Below are positions 25,059-33,133 of a DNA stretch of 64,000 bases, one piece after another. The position numbers and the translations under genes are program-made. Position 1 is the stretch's first letter. Each line of letters starts with the position of its first letter. The notes under the pieces were generated by a model, which made no database searches, was not told the origin of the DNA, and worked only from the letters and a program-made list of their open reading frames with translations. The DNA is from an uncultured Oscillospiraceae bacterium (GTDB taxonomy: Bacteria > Bacillota > Clostridia > Oscillospirales > Acutalibacteraceae), in contig UQAZ01000012.1 in the NCBI GenBank assembly GCA_900539165.1, positions 1-64,000 on the forward strand, written 5' to 3'.

Positions 25059-27491
25059 ATGAGCGACAATCCTTTATCTATTGATGAAATAATCAGGCGA
25101 GCAGAACTGATAAAGGCTGAGGCTGAGGAACAGCTTGCGAAAGCGCAAAAGAGCCTTGACGAAAAGACGCAGAGTGCAATCAAGGAAGTAGCTGTTGACA
25201 GCAAGGCTGTTATGGAAAAGGTAGAACAGCTTAGTGCCGAGGAGGACATAAAATCATACGAGCCTCCGAAAAAAGCGAGTGCCGAAAAAACGCAGGCTGT
25301 CAGGCTGTCTTTTAACAAAAAGGACAAGACGAAAATGATGCCTGCTATCAAAAATGCTGTCAAAATCACGGACGAGGACGAAAACGACGACGATATGAAA
25401 ATCGTTGGCGACGAGGATACCTTTGAAAAAGGACTTTTCCCAAACGAAAAGACAAAGCCGGTTGTACTGAGCAGCAACGATTCCGACATCGGTACCGAAT
25501 TGCAGGAAGTGCCGACGCTCATTGCAAGGGAGAATCTCGGCAAATACCTTGAAGGAGACAGCGACGACACTCCAAAGCAAAGCGAGTTTCAAGAGGACAT
25601 CGGCATACAAATGAGCTTTGACGGCTTTGACGACGAGGTTGAGGAAGTGCCGACCATTGACGAGGAGATTGCGGAAAAAATCCTCATTGAGCAGAGAAAA
25701 GAAAAGGTGGACAAGTTCCGTCTTTTCGGTCCTGACAAAACCGACAGCGAGCTTGGCGACGAAGAGTACACGGAATCCGACTACCGCTACGAGGGACAGC
25801 AGGCTGGAATTTTAGCAAGTCTGCTTACAAAAAAATCGAGAGCCACCGCACAGGTTATCATAACGCTTTTTTTCGGAATAATAATGTTCATACTGACTGT
25901 ACTAAGCCAAAAGAACGAGCTTCCGAGATTTCTCTCATCGTCGAGTGCATATATATCGACGGGACTTGTCTTTTTGATAATGACGGCAGTAGTTAATTAC
26001 AACATATTCTTGCACGGCTTTAATTTCAAAAAAGGCTTTAACTGCGATCTACCGATAGCGGTAACGACGACAGCAATAATCGCACAAAGCATAGGCTTCC
26101 TTGTTTCGGACGACCTATGGCTTGACAACGGGCAATTTTTAGGCTCGTTTGCGGCATTGAGCCTACTGATTTCGCAGATGGGCAAAAGGCAAATTATAAT
26201 CAGAATCATTGATAACTTTGATTTTATCATTAATCAAAAAGACAAATACTGCTTAGAAAACATTGCGAATGCAGTAGACTGCGAAATTATCGGCAGAGGA
26301 ATTCTTGAGGAAGAACAGCCGATAATCAAAACACAGGTCAAAACGGATTTTCCCACTAATTTTATGGAAATCAGCTGCAAAACAGAGCCGTCAGACAAGC
26401 TGTCTCGCATATTGTCTCCGATAAGCTGGTGTTTGAGCGTAATCCTTGCAGTTGTTATAGGAATCATTGAAAGCAAGTACACAGGAATTAACATAGGCAT
26501 TATCGCACTTTGCATAACAACTCCTGTTGCGCTGCTGTATCAAATGAACATAATACTCAGCGACATTTCCGCACAGCTTGACAAATACAACGCACGAATC
26601 TGCGGATTCAACGGAGTTGATATGGCGTCGAACGCAGACGCATTGGTTATGGAAGCAGGCGACCTTTTTGCAAAACAGGGCTGTGACCTGCACGGAATAA
26701 AGGTTTTTCACAAGGCAAAGGTTGACGATGCAATCGTATATGCCGCAGCAGTTATCATAAAGACTAACGGTCCGCTGAGTCATGTATTCGACAATGTTAT
26801 AATAGGCAAGCAATCCATTCTTCCCAAGGTTGAAAATGTGATTTACGAAGAAAAAATGGGCGTATCCGCTTGGGTTTACAAGCGTAAGGTGCTTGTGGGA
26901 AACCGAAATATGTTGATAAACCACGGGGTTGATGTGCCGAAAGAAAGCTTTGAGAACAGATACACAAGAAAGAACAGAAAAGCGCTCTATTTGGCTGTAA
27001 ACGGTAAGATTATGGCTATGTTTGTTGTGTCATACAGTGCGTCACCCGAATTAAAGCGAGAACTGAAAAAAATCGAAAAGTCGGGAATCACGCTGATTGT
27101 AAGAAGCAATGACCCTTATGTAAATGAGGAGAGCCTATCCGAGCTGTTTTCTCTGCCAAAGGGATTTATCAGGGTAATGGATTATCCTGCCGCAAGAGTT
27201 TACGACAAATACTCGGATATGAGCGTTGAAAAATCCCCTGCTTATGTTGTTCACGACGGCAGTGCAAAAGGCTTGATAGCGTCGATAAGATGTGCAATAA
27301 GTGCCGTTCGTTCAAGAAGCACAATTAATTTTCTAACATCCTTTGGCGTTGCGCTCGGATTTGTATGCGTTGCGTTTATGGCTGCCGTAAAGGGGTACGG
27401 TCAACTAACCGCTATGTCACTTATCGGATATTCGGTTATTTGGAACCTCTTTGTTTATATGGTTTCAAAACTACAAAGAATCAGCCTTTAG
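25059..27491 (+). CDS. P-type-ATPase-like membrane protein lacking the catalytic motif
   Basis: The 810-residue protein has a long acidic, low-complexity cytoplasmic N-terminus (1-255), then membrane segments near 264-283, 298-318, 330-350, 358-376, 450-471 and 475-500, a soluble region (505-752) and two final segments (755-777, 783-803). This is the topology of a P1B metal ATPase. CITTPVALLY (485-494) stands where the CPC-containing segment should be, and LVGNRNMLINHG and ALYLAVNGKIMAMFVV match the ATP-binding and P domains. The phosphorylation motif DKTGT is absent: NADALVMEAGDLF (525-537) stands there, with Glu532 for Asp. TGDN and GDGxND are also not recognisable. It is therefore unlikely to pump by the normal cycle and may be a sensor or scaffold. 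It follows rlmB by 10 bases. Confidence 0.75.
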   Translation: MSDNPLSIDEIIRRAELIKAEAEEQLAKAQKSLDEKTQSAIKEVAVDSKAVMEKVEQLSAEEDIKSYEPPKKASAEKTQAVRLSFNKKDKTKMMPAIKNAVKITDEDENDDDMKIVGDEDTFEKGLFPNEKTKPVVLSSNDSDIGTELQEVPTLIARENLGKYLEGDSDDTPKQSEFQEDIGIQMSFDGFDDEVEEVPTIDEEIAEKILIEQRKEKVDKFRLFGPDKTDSELGDEEYTESDYRYEGQQAGILASLLTKKSRATAQVIITLFFGIIMFILTVLSQKNELPRFLSSSSAYISTGLVFLIMTAVVNYNIFLHGFNFKKGFNCDLPIAVTTTAIIAQSIGFLVSDDLWLDNGQFLGSFAALSLLISQMGKRQIIIRIIDNFDFIINQKDKYCLENIANAVDCEIIGRGILEEEQPIIKTQVKTDFPTNFMEISCKTEPSDKLSRILSPISWCLSVILAVVIGIIESKYTGINIGIIALCITTPVALLYQMNIILSDISAQLDKYNARICGFNGVDMASNADALVMEAGDLFAKQGCDLHGIKVFHKAKVDDAIVYAAAVIIKTNGPLSHVFDNVIIGKQSILPKVENVIYEEKMGVSAWVYKRKVLVGNRNMLINHGVDVPKESFENRYTRKNRKALYLAVNGKIMAMFVVSYSASPELKRELKKIEKSGITLIVRSNDPYVNEESLSELFSLPKGFIRVMDYPAARVYDKYSDMSVEKSPAYVVHDGSAKGLIASIRCAISAVRSRSTINFLTSFGVALGFVCVAFMAAVKGYGQLTAMSLIGYSVIWNLFVYMVSKLQRISL

Positions 27492-27558
27492 GTTGACTGT
27501 TGACTATTGAATGCTATTACTATATAATATAATTACTAAAAATTAAGGTTGGTACTCT

Positions 27559-28410
27559 ATGAGCTTTAGAATAATTGCAGACAGCTGCTGTGACCGCACA
27601 AAAGAAATCGACGAAATGAACAATATTACATTTGTTCCGCTTACGCTGTCTATCGGCGACTACTCCATTCCGGATGACGAAAATTTCAATCAGGACGACT
27701 TCATTTCAAAAGTGGTCGAATCGGGAACAATTCCAAAGACAGCCTGCCCTGCTCCGGATGCCTTTGCAAAAGCTATGGACTGTGACGAGGATGATGTTTA
27801 TGTCATCACTATTACCGACAAGCTTTCGGGAACATACAATTCGGCGCTTCAGGGCAAGATGCTTTACGAAGAGGAGCATTCGGGAAAGAATATTCATATT
27901 TTCAACTCCCTTGCCACCTCAGGAATTGAAAGCCTTACGGTTGAAAAAATCACCGAGCTTGCATCAAGCGATATGCCGTTTGACGAGGTAGTAAAGGAGA
28001 TTGAAGATTTTATTCTAAATCACACGGCTCTTTACTTCTGTCTTGAATCACTCGATGTGCTTAACAGCAACGGCAGACTTTACGCAATGGCTGCAAGCAT
28101 ACTTAAAAAGATTAAGCTAAAGCTTATTTGCGAAAGAACTCAAGAAGGCTCTGTAAAGCTTGCAGGTCAAGAGTTCAACGCAAACAGAGCGTTAATTAAA
28201 ATGGCAAACATCATAGCATCCGATATGAAGGACAAAAACCCTGAAAACAACAAAATTGTCCTTTCTCATGTTTGCTGTGAGGATAAGGCACAGCTCGTTG
28301 CGCAAAAGCTCGAGGGTGTTGGCTTTAAGAGCGTAGAAATCGTCAAGGCAAGCGGTCTTAACTCCGTTTATGCCGCAAAGGGCGGACTTATAGTTTCATA
28401 CACAAAGTAA
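27559..28410 (+). CDS. DegV family fatty-acid-binding protein
   Basis: DegV/FakB proteins hold a fatty acid, and in Firmicutes FakB presents it to the kinase FakA. The 283-residue protein opens with RIIADSCCD and has the family's SGTYNSA motif (near residue 96), KLICERTQEGSVKL and the C-terminal half with the HVCCED segment. No fakA-like kinase is adjacent, and the number of DegV paralogues in the genome is unknown. GGTTGGTACTCT stands before the ATG. Confidence 0.9.
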   Translation: MSFRIIADSCCDRTKEIDEMNNITFVPLTLSIGDYSIPDDENFNQDDFISKVVESGTIPKTACPAPDAFAKAMDCDEDDVYVITITDKLSGTYNSALQGKMLYEEEHSGKNIHIFNSLATSGIESLTVEKITELASSDMPFDEVVKEIEDFILNHTALYFCLESLDVLNSNGRLYAMAASILKKIKLKLICERTQEGSVKLAGQEFNANRALIKMANIIASDMKDKNPENNKIVLSHVCCEDKAQLVAQKLEGVGFKSVEIVKASGLNSVYAAKGGLIVSYTK

Positions 28411-28414
28411 ATTC

Positions 28415-28441
28415 ACAGGCGGGGTTATCCTCGCCTGTTTT
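28415..28441 (+). terminator. Terminator between degV and the pseudouridine synthase gene
   Basis: ACAGGCG and CGCCTGT pair around a 10-base loop and are followed by TTTT. It ends only 7 bases before the next start codon, so it could also modulate the downstream gene. Confidence 0.7.
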
Positions 28442-28447
28442 AAGATT

Positions 28448-29296
28448 ATGAGAGAAATAAGCTTTATTATAAAAGAAAAAGACGACGCAAGACAGATAAA
28501 GGATTTTTTAAGGGAATTCGGGGTATCCGCTTCCCTGCTGTCAAAGTTGAAAAGAAGTGAAAATGCAATCACTAAAAACGGCAGCTTTGCAAAAACAATA
28601 GAAACACTTTCTGTCGGCGACGAATTAAAAATAAGAATTGACGATTCGGGTAAAATGCCCTCCCCTACGAAAATGGATGTGCAGATAATCTACGAAGATG
28701 AGGACATATTGGTGCTGAACAAGCCGCCGCTTATGCCTGTTCACGAAAGCAGAAACCATATAGGCGACACCCTTTCAAATTTTGTTTCGTACCACTGCAA
28801 TGAGGACACGGCTTTTCGTGCGGTTTTCAGACTTGACAGAGATACAAGCGGACTTGTTCTTGTAGCAAAGCACGAGCTTGCGGCAGCAAAGCTGTCGGGC
28901 AAAGTAAAAAAAGACTACTATGCCGTTTTAACCGGAACGCCTCTCAAACATAGCGGCATAATTGACGCACCCATTGCACGCTGCGGTGACAGCATAATCA
29001 AGAGACAGGTTGCGCCAAACGGTGAGCGTGCGGTAAGCGAATACAATGTGGTGAGTTCTTCAAGAGGAAATGCTCTCGTCAAATTTAATCTTTTGACCGG
29101 CAGAACACATCAAATCAGAGTACATAGCGAATACATAGGCAATCCGCTTTTGGGCGACACTATGTACGGCGGAGACGACACGCTTATAAAAAGGCAAGCT
29201 CTGCACTGCAAGGATATATATTTCACCCACCCGATAAACGAAACGGAAATGCACCTGACCTGCGATTTCCCCGATGATATTAAGGAAGTGCTTTAA
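28448..29296 (+). CDS. RluA-family pseudouridine synthase
   Basis: The enzyme isomerises uridine to pseudouridine in rRNA or tRNA. The 282-residue protein has an S4-like N-terminus and the catalytic domain with FRLDRDTSGLVLVAK (catalytic Asp near residue 131; the usual H of HRLD is F), ALVKFNLLTGRTHQIRVH and HPLLGDTMYGG-like GNPLLGDTMYGG. Which position it modifies cannot be told. The start lies right behind a terminator hairpin and has no convincing Shine-Dalgarno. Its stop overlaps the next start in TAATG. Confidence 0.9.
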   Translation: MREISFIIKEKDDARQIKDFLREFGVSASLLSKLKRSENAITKNGSFAKTIETLSVGDELKIRIDDSGKMPSPTKMDVQIIYEDEDILVLNKPPLMPVHESRNHIGDTLSNFVSYHCNEDTAFRAVFRLDRDTSGLVLVAKHELAAAKLSGKVKKDYYAVLTGTPLKHSGIIDAPIARCGDSIIKRQVAPNGERAVSEYNVVSSSRGNALVKFNLLTGRTHQIRVHSEYIGNPLLGDTMYGGDDTLIKRQALHCKDIYFTHPINETEMHLTCDFPDDIKEVL

Positions 29297-30219
29297 TGCC
29301 TGCATTTTGCTCACATTATTTATTTTTTGAGGAGAGCAAGGATTTTATAAATTCAATGGCGGATTTTGAGCTTAACGACAGAGTTTGCATTCTCGGCTCG
29401 CAAGGACCCGACATATTCTATTTTCATAAAATATACTCTCCTTCGTTTTCATTGAGGAAAATCGGCTCCGCCCTACACAGAGCAAAGAGCGAGGATATTT
29501 TCAACGCCTTTGCTTCATATATCAGGAAAAATCCGAATTCTGTTGCGAAGTCATATATTTACGGTTTTATCCTGCATTATGCCCTGGACAGAAAATGCCA
29601 TCCTTATATTTACTCTCAGGAAAAAATTATAACGGACAGCGACAGTAAAATACATCATTCATCGGCACATAACAAAGTGGAGATGGGACTTGACGCATAT
29701 ATGCTCTATCAAAGGCTCGATATTGAATATCCGTATCTCTTTGACTCGTACAAAACTGTAATGCTCAGCGACGACGAAAAGGAAATCGTGGCAGATGTGC
29801 TGTGCTACACCTGTCGCAAGGTGCTTAAAAAGATTATCCGAAAAGGTGCTGTCAAGAAAGCAATCGACGATACCTGCAAAATACAAAAAATTTTGCAAGA
29901 CAAAAGCGGTGCATTGTGTGCCGTATTGACGGTGGCAGAAACCGTTTTAGGCGGTGTGACGGGACATTATAAATTTTCTTCGATGATTAAGCCGAGGGTA
30001 TGGAAAATCGGAGAAAAGTATGCTAATATAGATAACGGGGCTTGGATAAATCCGTTTAACAATGAAATAAGCCATTTATCCTTTGAACAGCTTTACATTT
30101 CCGCTTTATCCGACGCAGAGGATTTGCTTTTCGGATTTGAAAGAATAGTCTGCTCGGCAGACGACGCACGAAATGTTACTGAAAATATATCATTTTTAAC
30201 AGGATTGGAGATAGAATAA
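29296..30219 (+). CDS. Zinc-dependent phospholipase C-like protein
   Basis: The 307-residue protein matches the zinc-dependent phospholipase C family (PF00882) common in Clostridia: an early SHYLFFEE, a GSQGPDIFYF segment, the paired histidines in ILHYALDRKCHPY and the helix with HSSAHNKVEMGLDAYML. No signal peptide is present, so it is probably cytoplasmic rather than a secreted toxin. Its natural substrate is not known. It overlaps the pseudouridine synthase stop by one base and the luxS start by one base. Confidence 0.8.
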   Translation: MPAFCSHYLFFEESKDFINSMADFELNDRVCILGSQGPDIFYFHKIYSPSFSLRKIGSALHRAKSEDIFNAFASYIRKNPNSVAKSYIYGFILHYALDRKCHPYIYSQEKIITDSDSKIHHSSAHNKVEMGLDAYMLYQRLDIEYPYLFDSYKTVMLSDDEKEIVADVLCYTCRKVLKKIIRKGAVKKAIDDTCKIQKILQDKSGALCAVLTVAETVLGGVTGHYKFSSMIKPRVWKIGEKYANIDNGAWINPFNNEISHLSFEQLYISALSDAEDLLFGFERIVCSADDARNVTENISFLTGLEIE

Positions 30220-30698
30220 TGAAAATTGTACCAAGTGAGGACATAAATTTTAACATACTCAAACCGGGTATTTATATCAGCAAGATAAACGATGATATAA
30301 CCACCTACGACATAAGAATGAAAGAGCCTAACAAAGAAACGGTGATGACTAACTCTGCTATTCACACGACTGAGCATATCATCAAAAAGTATCTAAAAGG
30401 CACAGAATTCAGCGACAACATCATTTTCTTCGGTGCTATGGCAAGCAGAACAGGATTTTATCTTATCACAAGAAGCCTCAGCGACAAATATTCAATAGAG
30501 TTAATCAAAAGCGCATTTGAATATCTTAATGATTTTTGGGGCAAAATTCCTAATGCTTCACTTAACGAATGTGGAAACTGTCTTGAGCATAATCTCCCTC
30601 AGGCTAAGGAGGAGGCAAAACACTTCCTTGAAATCATCAAGGATTGGACAAAGGACGACCTTGATTACCCTACTCAGGCAGAGGACGAGGAGCAATAA
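30219..30698 (+). CDS. luxS: LuxS-family protein (S-ribosylhomocysteine lyase homologue) lacking the catalytic cysteine
   Basis: LuxS splits S-ribosylhomocysteine to homocysteine and DPD, the AI-2 precursor. The 159-residue protein keeps the metal ligands HTTEH (His49, His53, with Glu52) and Cys118 in ECGN, and the substrate-binding YDIRM. However the motif PMGCRTGFY reads GAMASRTGFY, so the catalytic cysteine (Cys84 in Bacillus) is Ser76, and the N-terminal DH motif reads DI. Activity is therefore doubtful. The ATG overlaps the preceding stop; GGAGA lies 6 bases upstream. The symbol reflects family, not proven activity. Confidence 0.82.
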   Translation: MKIVPSEDINFNILKPGIYISKINDDITTYDIRMKEPNKETVMTNSAIHTTEHIIKKYLKGTEFSDNIIFFGAMASRTGFYLITRSLSDKYSIELIKSAFEYLNDFWGKIPNASLNECGNCLEHNLPQAKEEAKHFLEIIKDWTKDDLDYPTQAEDEEQ

Positions 30699-30701
30699 TT
30701 C

Positions 30702-30730
30702 TTGACTAAAGCATAGCTATGTGATAGTAT
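30702..30730 (+). promoter_or_regulatory. Promoter of the DUF1858 gene
   Basis: TTGACT and TAGTAT are separated by 17 bases just after the luxS stop, with the start expected near 30737. Confidence 0.65.
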
Positions 30731-30775
30731 AACAAATAAAAGAAGTCTAATTTTATAGGAAAGGACAAATATATT

Positions 30776-30976
30776 ATGGAAATTACAAAGCAAACAACAA
30801 TGGGCGATATGATTGAATACGACAGAGGAATTGCAGTAATTCTTATGGAGTCGGGAATGCATTGCGTAGGCTGTCCTGCATCAATCGGCGAAACTCTTGA
30901 GGAGGCTTGTCAGGTGCATGGCTTGGATGCCGATGTGGTTTTGAAGAGCATTAACGATTATCTCGCAAGCAAATAA
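30776..30976 (+). CDS. DUF1858 domain protein (hybrid-cluster-protein-associated redox disulfide domain)
   Basis: The 66-residue protein consists of a single DUF1858 domain: an N-terminal ITKQTTMGDMIEYD, then the redox pair in HCVGCPAS and a third Cys in LEEACQVHG. Such proteins often accompany redox or hybrid-cluster enzymes; none lies here. It shares the sequence TAATG with the next gene, so the two are coupled. Confidence 0.88.
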   Translation: MEITKQTTMGDMIEYDRGIAVILMESGMHCVGCPASIGETLEEACQVHGLDADVVLKSINDYLASK

Positions 30977-31512
30977 TGAACGGTAAGCGTAAGGCGGTTG
31001 TTGCCGTAATTGCCGTACTGATTGCAGTAATAGGCATTATAACGGCGGTGACGATTCACAGTGCCAAAAGCGATAAGCCGGCATTAGAGGACATTACTTT
31101 AAGCAACAGCGTTTTGCCCTCTCATCCGTTAAGTATGCAAGACGGCGAAGAACTGACTTTACCCGACGGCACTGTTACTGCACCGGCAGATATAAGCGAA
31201 ATTAAGGACTGCTGGTGGTATCTTTATAATGACGAAAAAACGCAAAGCTATGCATTTTGTTTTGGCGACAACGACAGAGCAGACCTTGTCTACCTTGACA
31301 GCGGTGTTTTGCAGGGTGAAGATTACGAAAGCGGATACAGCGTATATAATCAGCAGGGCGACAGCATTGTTTTGAAGCACCTGCCGGACGGTTTTCCTAT
31401 CAAAGAGTTTACTCTCAAAGTAAGCGGCGGCAAGGTATATTGCGGTGACACCGAGCTTACAAAGGGCGACCTACCGTCGAAAGAAAATTTCATAAAACGA
31501 TATAAAAAATAA
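30976..31512 (+). CDS. Membrane-anchored extracytoplasmic protein of unknown function
   Basis: The 178 residues start with a short positive stretch and one hydrophobic segment (residues 6-27, AVVAVIAVLIAVIGIITAVT), then a polar domain with many aromatic and acidic residues (SEIKDCWWYLYNDEKTQSYAF). The anchor has no lipobox. I do not recognise the family. Coupling to the DUF1858 gene suggests a shared function. Confidence 0.75.
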   Translation: MNGKRKAVVAVIAVLIAVIGIITAVTIHSAKSDKPALEDITLSNSVLPSHPLSMQDGEELTLPDGTVTAPADISEIKDCWWYLYNDEKTQSYAFCFGDNDRADLVYLDSGVLQGEDYESGYSVYNQQGDSIVLKHLPDGFPIKEFTLKVSGGKVYCGDTELTKGDLPSKENFIKRYKK

Positions 31513-31513
31513 G

Positions 31514-31555
31514 AGCGAATATTCGGCTGATATAAGTCGAGCATTCGCTTTTTTA
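31514..31555 (+). terminator. Terminator after the membrane-anchored protein gene
   Basis: AGCGAAT (31514-31520) and ATTCGCT (31543-31549) pair and are followed by TTTTTTA. Confidence 0.75.
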
Positions 31556-31565
31556 TTTGCAAAAA

Positions 31566-31595
31566 AGCCGTCGCAATCATAAAATCACAACGGCT
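31566..31595 (-). terminator. Terminator of glnA
   Basis: AGCCGT and ACGGCT pair, extended by wobble pairs, and on the minus strand TTTTTTGC follows. It starts only 7 bases after the glnA stop. Confidence 0.75.
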
Positions 31596-31601
31596 AATTT
31601 A

Positions 31602-32945
31602 TTAATAATTAATCATATAACGGTCGATTTCCCATTGACTGACAAAAGTTTTATAAGAATTCCACTCGTTTTGCTTACCTTCGATGTAGTTATTGAAAAC
31701 ATGCTCACCAAGAGTTTCCTTAATGAACGGGTCTGCCTCGGCAGCCTTAATAGCAGCGTCAAGAGAATCAGGAAGGCAATCAATTCCCTTCTCCTTTAAC
31801 TCTTCCTCTGAAAGCTCATAAACATTATTATCGTATGACGGTGCAGGCTTCATACCCTTTTTAATTCCGTCAAGACCTGCTGCAAGGCAAAGAGCCATTT
31901 CAAGATAAGGATTACATGAAGGGTCAGCCGAACGAAGCTCAACTCTTGTACCCTTGCCTCTGGAAGCAGGAATACGAACGAGAGTTGAACGGTTAGAGGT
32001 TGACCATACCATATATGTCGGTGCTTCATAGCCCGGAACCAATCTCTTATATGAATTAACAGTAGGGTTTGAGAAAACACACATACCCTTTACATGAGCC
32101 AAAACGCCTGCAATAAAGCTATAAGCCTTGTCGCTGAGACCAAGCTCGCCGTTAGGGTCATCGAATATATTAGCACCTGTTTTAAGGTCATAAAGCGACA
32201 TATTGGTATGCATACCCGAACCGCAAATACCCTCAATAGGCTTTGGCATAAAGGTTGCGTGAAGTCCGTGCTTTGTAGCATAAGTTTTAACAACATGCTT
32301 AAATGTCATAACTCTGTCGGCAGAAGTCATTACCTCGCCAAACTGGAAGTCAATCTCATGCTGTCCCTGTGCCACCTCGTGGTGAGAAGCCTCGATAGTA
32401 TATCCCATTTCCTCAAGAGCAAGGCAAATATCTCTACGGCAATTCTCTCCGTGGTCGATAGGATTAAGGTCGAAATAGCCTGCCTCATCGCCTGTTTCAA
32501 GGGTTGGCTGTCCGTTTTCGTCAAGCTTGAACAAAAAGAATTCGCACTCGGGACCTACATTAAAGCCGTAGCCCATTTCTGCCGCTTGGTCAATAACCTT
32601 TTGCAAAACATTTCTCGGGTCGCCCTCAAACGGAGTAACATTATCAGTCTTATATACAGAGCAAATAAGTCTGCCTGTTTGCGCATTAAGGTGCTTTCTC
32701 CACGGAAATATTGCCCAAGTATCATAGTCCGGATGCAAATACATATCGGATTCATCTATTCTTACAAAACCGTCAATAGATGAGCCGTCAAACATACACT
32801 CGTTATCAAGTGCCTTTTCAAGCTGTGAAAGAGTAATTGCAACATTTTTCATAATTCCGAACAAATCGGTAAACTGAAGTCGAATGAACTCAACGCCGTT
32901 TTCTCTGGCTTCTTTAAGAATTTGTTCCTTAGTGTATTTACTCAT
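31602..32945 (-). CDS. glnA: Glutamine synthetase, type I (GSI-alpha-like)
   Basis: GlnA makes glutamine from glutamate, ammonia and ATP. The 447-residue length matches GSI-alpha of Firmicutes. Recognisable parts are the N-terminal beta-grasp, FDGSSIDGF, the ammonia/glutamate site near GPECEFF, HHEVAQGQHEIDF and the glutamate loop NPTVNSYKRLVPGYEAP, followed by RIPASRGKGTRVE. No adenylylation loop is evident. GAGGG lies 7 bases before the ATG. Regulation appears to run through the 33,055-32,946 leader (terminator hairpin 33021-33047). Confidence 0.97.
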   Translation of the reverse strand: MSKYTKEQILKEARENGVEFIRLQFTDLFGIMKNVAITLSQLEKALDNECMFDGSSIDGFVRIDESDMYLHPDYDTWAIFPWRKHLNAQTGRLICSVYKTDNVTPFEGDPRNVLQKVIDQAAEMGYGFNVGPECEFFLFKLDENGQPTLETGDEAGYFDLNPIDHGENCRRDICLALEEMGYTIEASHHEVAQGQHEIDFQFGEVMTSADRVMTFKHVVKTYATKHGLHATFMPKPIEGICGSGMHTNMSLYDLKTGANIFDDPNGELGLSDKAYSFIAGVLAHVKGMCVFSNPTVNSYKRLVPGYEAPTYMVWSTSNRSTLVRIPASRGKGTRVELRSADPSCNPYLEMALCLAAGLDGIKKGMKPAPSYDNNVYELSEEELKEKGIDCLPDSLDAAIKAAEADPFIKETLGEHVFNNYIEGKQNEWNSYKTFVSQWEIDRYMINY

Positions 32946-33020
32946 AAAATTTCCCTCTCATTTCTATTAGCCGAAATACATACCGTAATTCAATATATTT
33001 TAGGCTCTTTAGGGTATAAA

Positions 33021-33047
33021 AAGGCGCTCCGAAAATCGGAACGCCTT
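33021..33047 (-). terminator. Terminator-like hairpin in the glnA leader (also downstream of the capA-like gene)
   Basis: On the minus strand AAGGCGTTCCGA pairs with TCGGAGCGCCTT (one mismatch) around a 3-base loop, followed by TTTATACC. It lies between the predicted glnA promoter (33062-33090) and the gene, so it would act as an attenuator for glnA as well as ending the upstream transcript. Confidence 0.75.
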
Positions 33048-33061
33048 TGTTCACCACAGAT

Positions 33062-33090
33062 ATTATATGATATTTAACAATTAATGTCAA
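33062..33090 (-). promoter_or_regulatory. Strong promoter of glnA
   Basis: TTGACA and TATAAT separated by 17 bases, a full consensus on the minus strand. Start expected near 33055, giving a leader of about 110 bases that holds the terminator-like hairpin. Confidence 0.75.
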
Positions 33091-33133
33091 TAGTGCATTA
33101 ATACCAACTATAACAGAAAAAAAGTACAATACA

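Noticed and set aside
25059..27491. Functional heavy-metal-transporting P-type ATPase
   Set aside because: The DKTGT phosphorylation site and the metal-binding CPC motif are missing.
32946..33055. ANTAR-type tandem hairpin in the glnA leader
   Set aside because: Only one hairpin is seen and its loop is not the expected six-base loop with conserved A and G.
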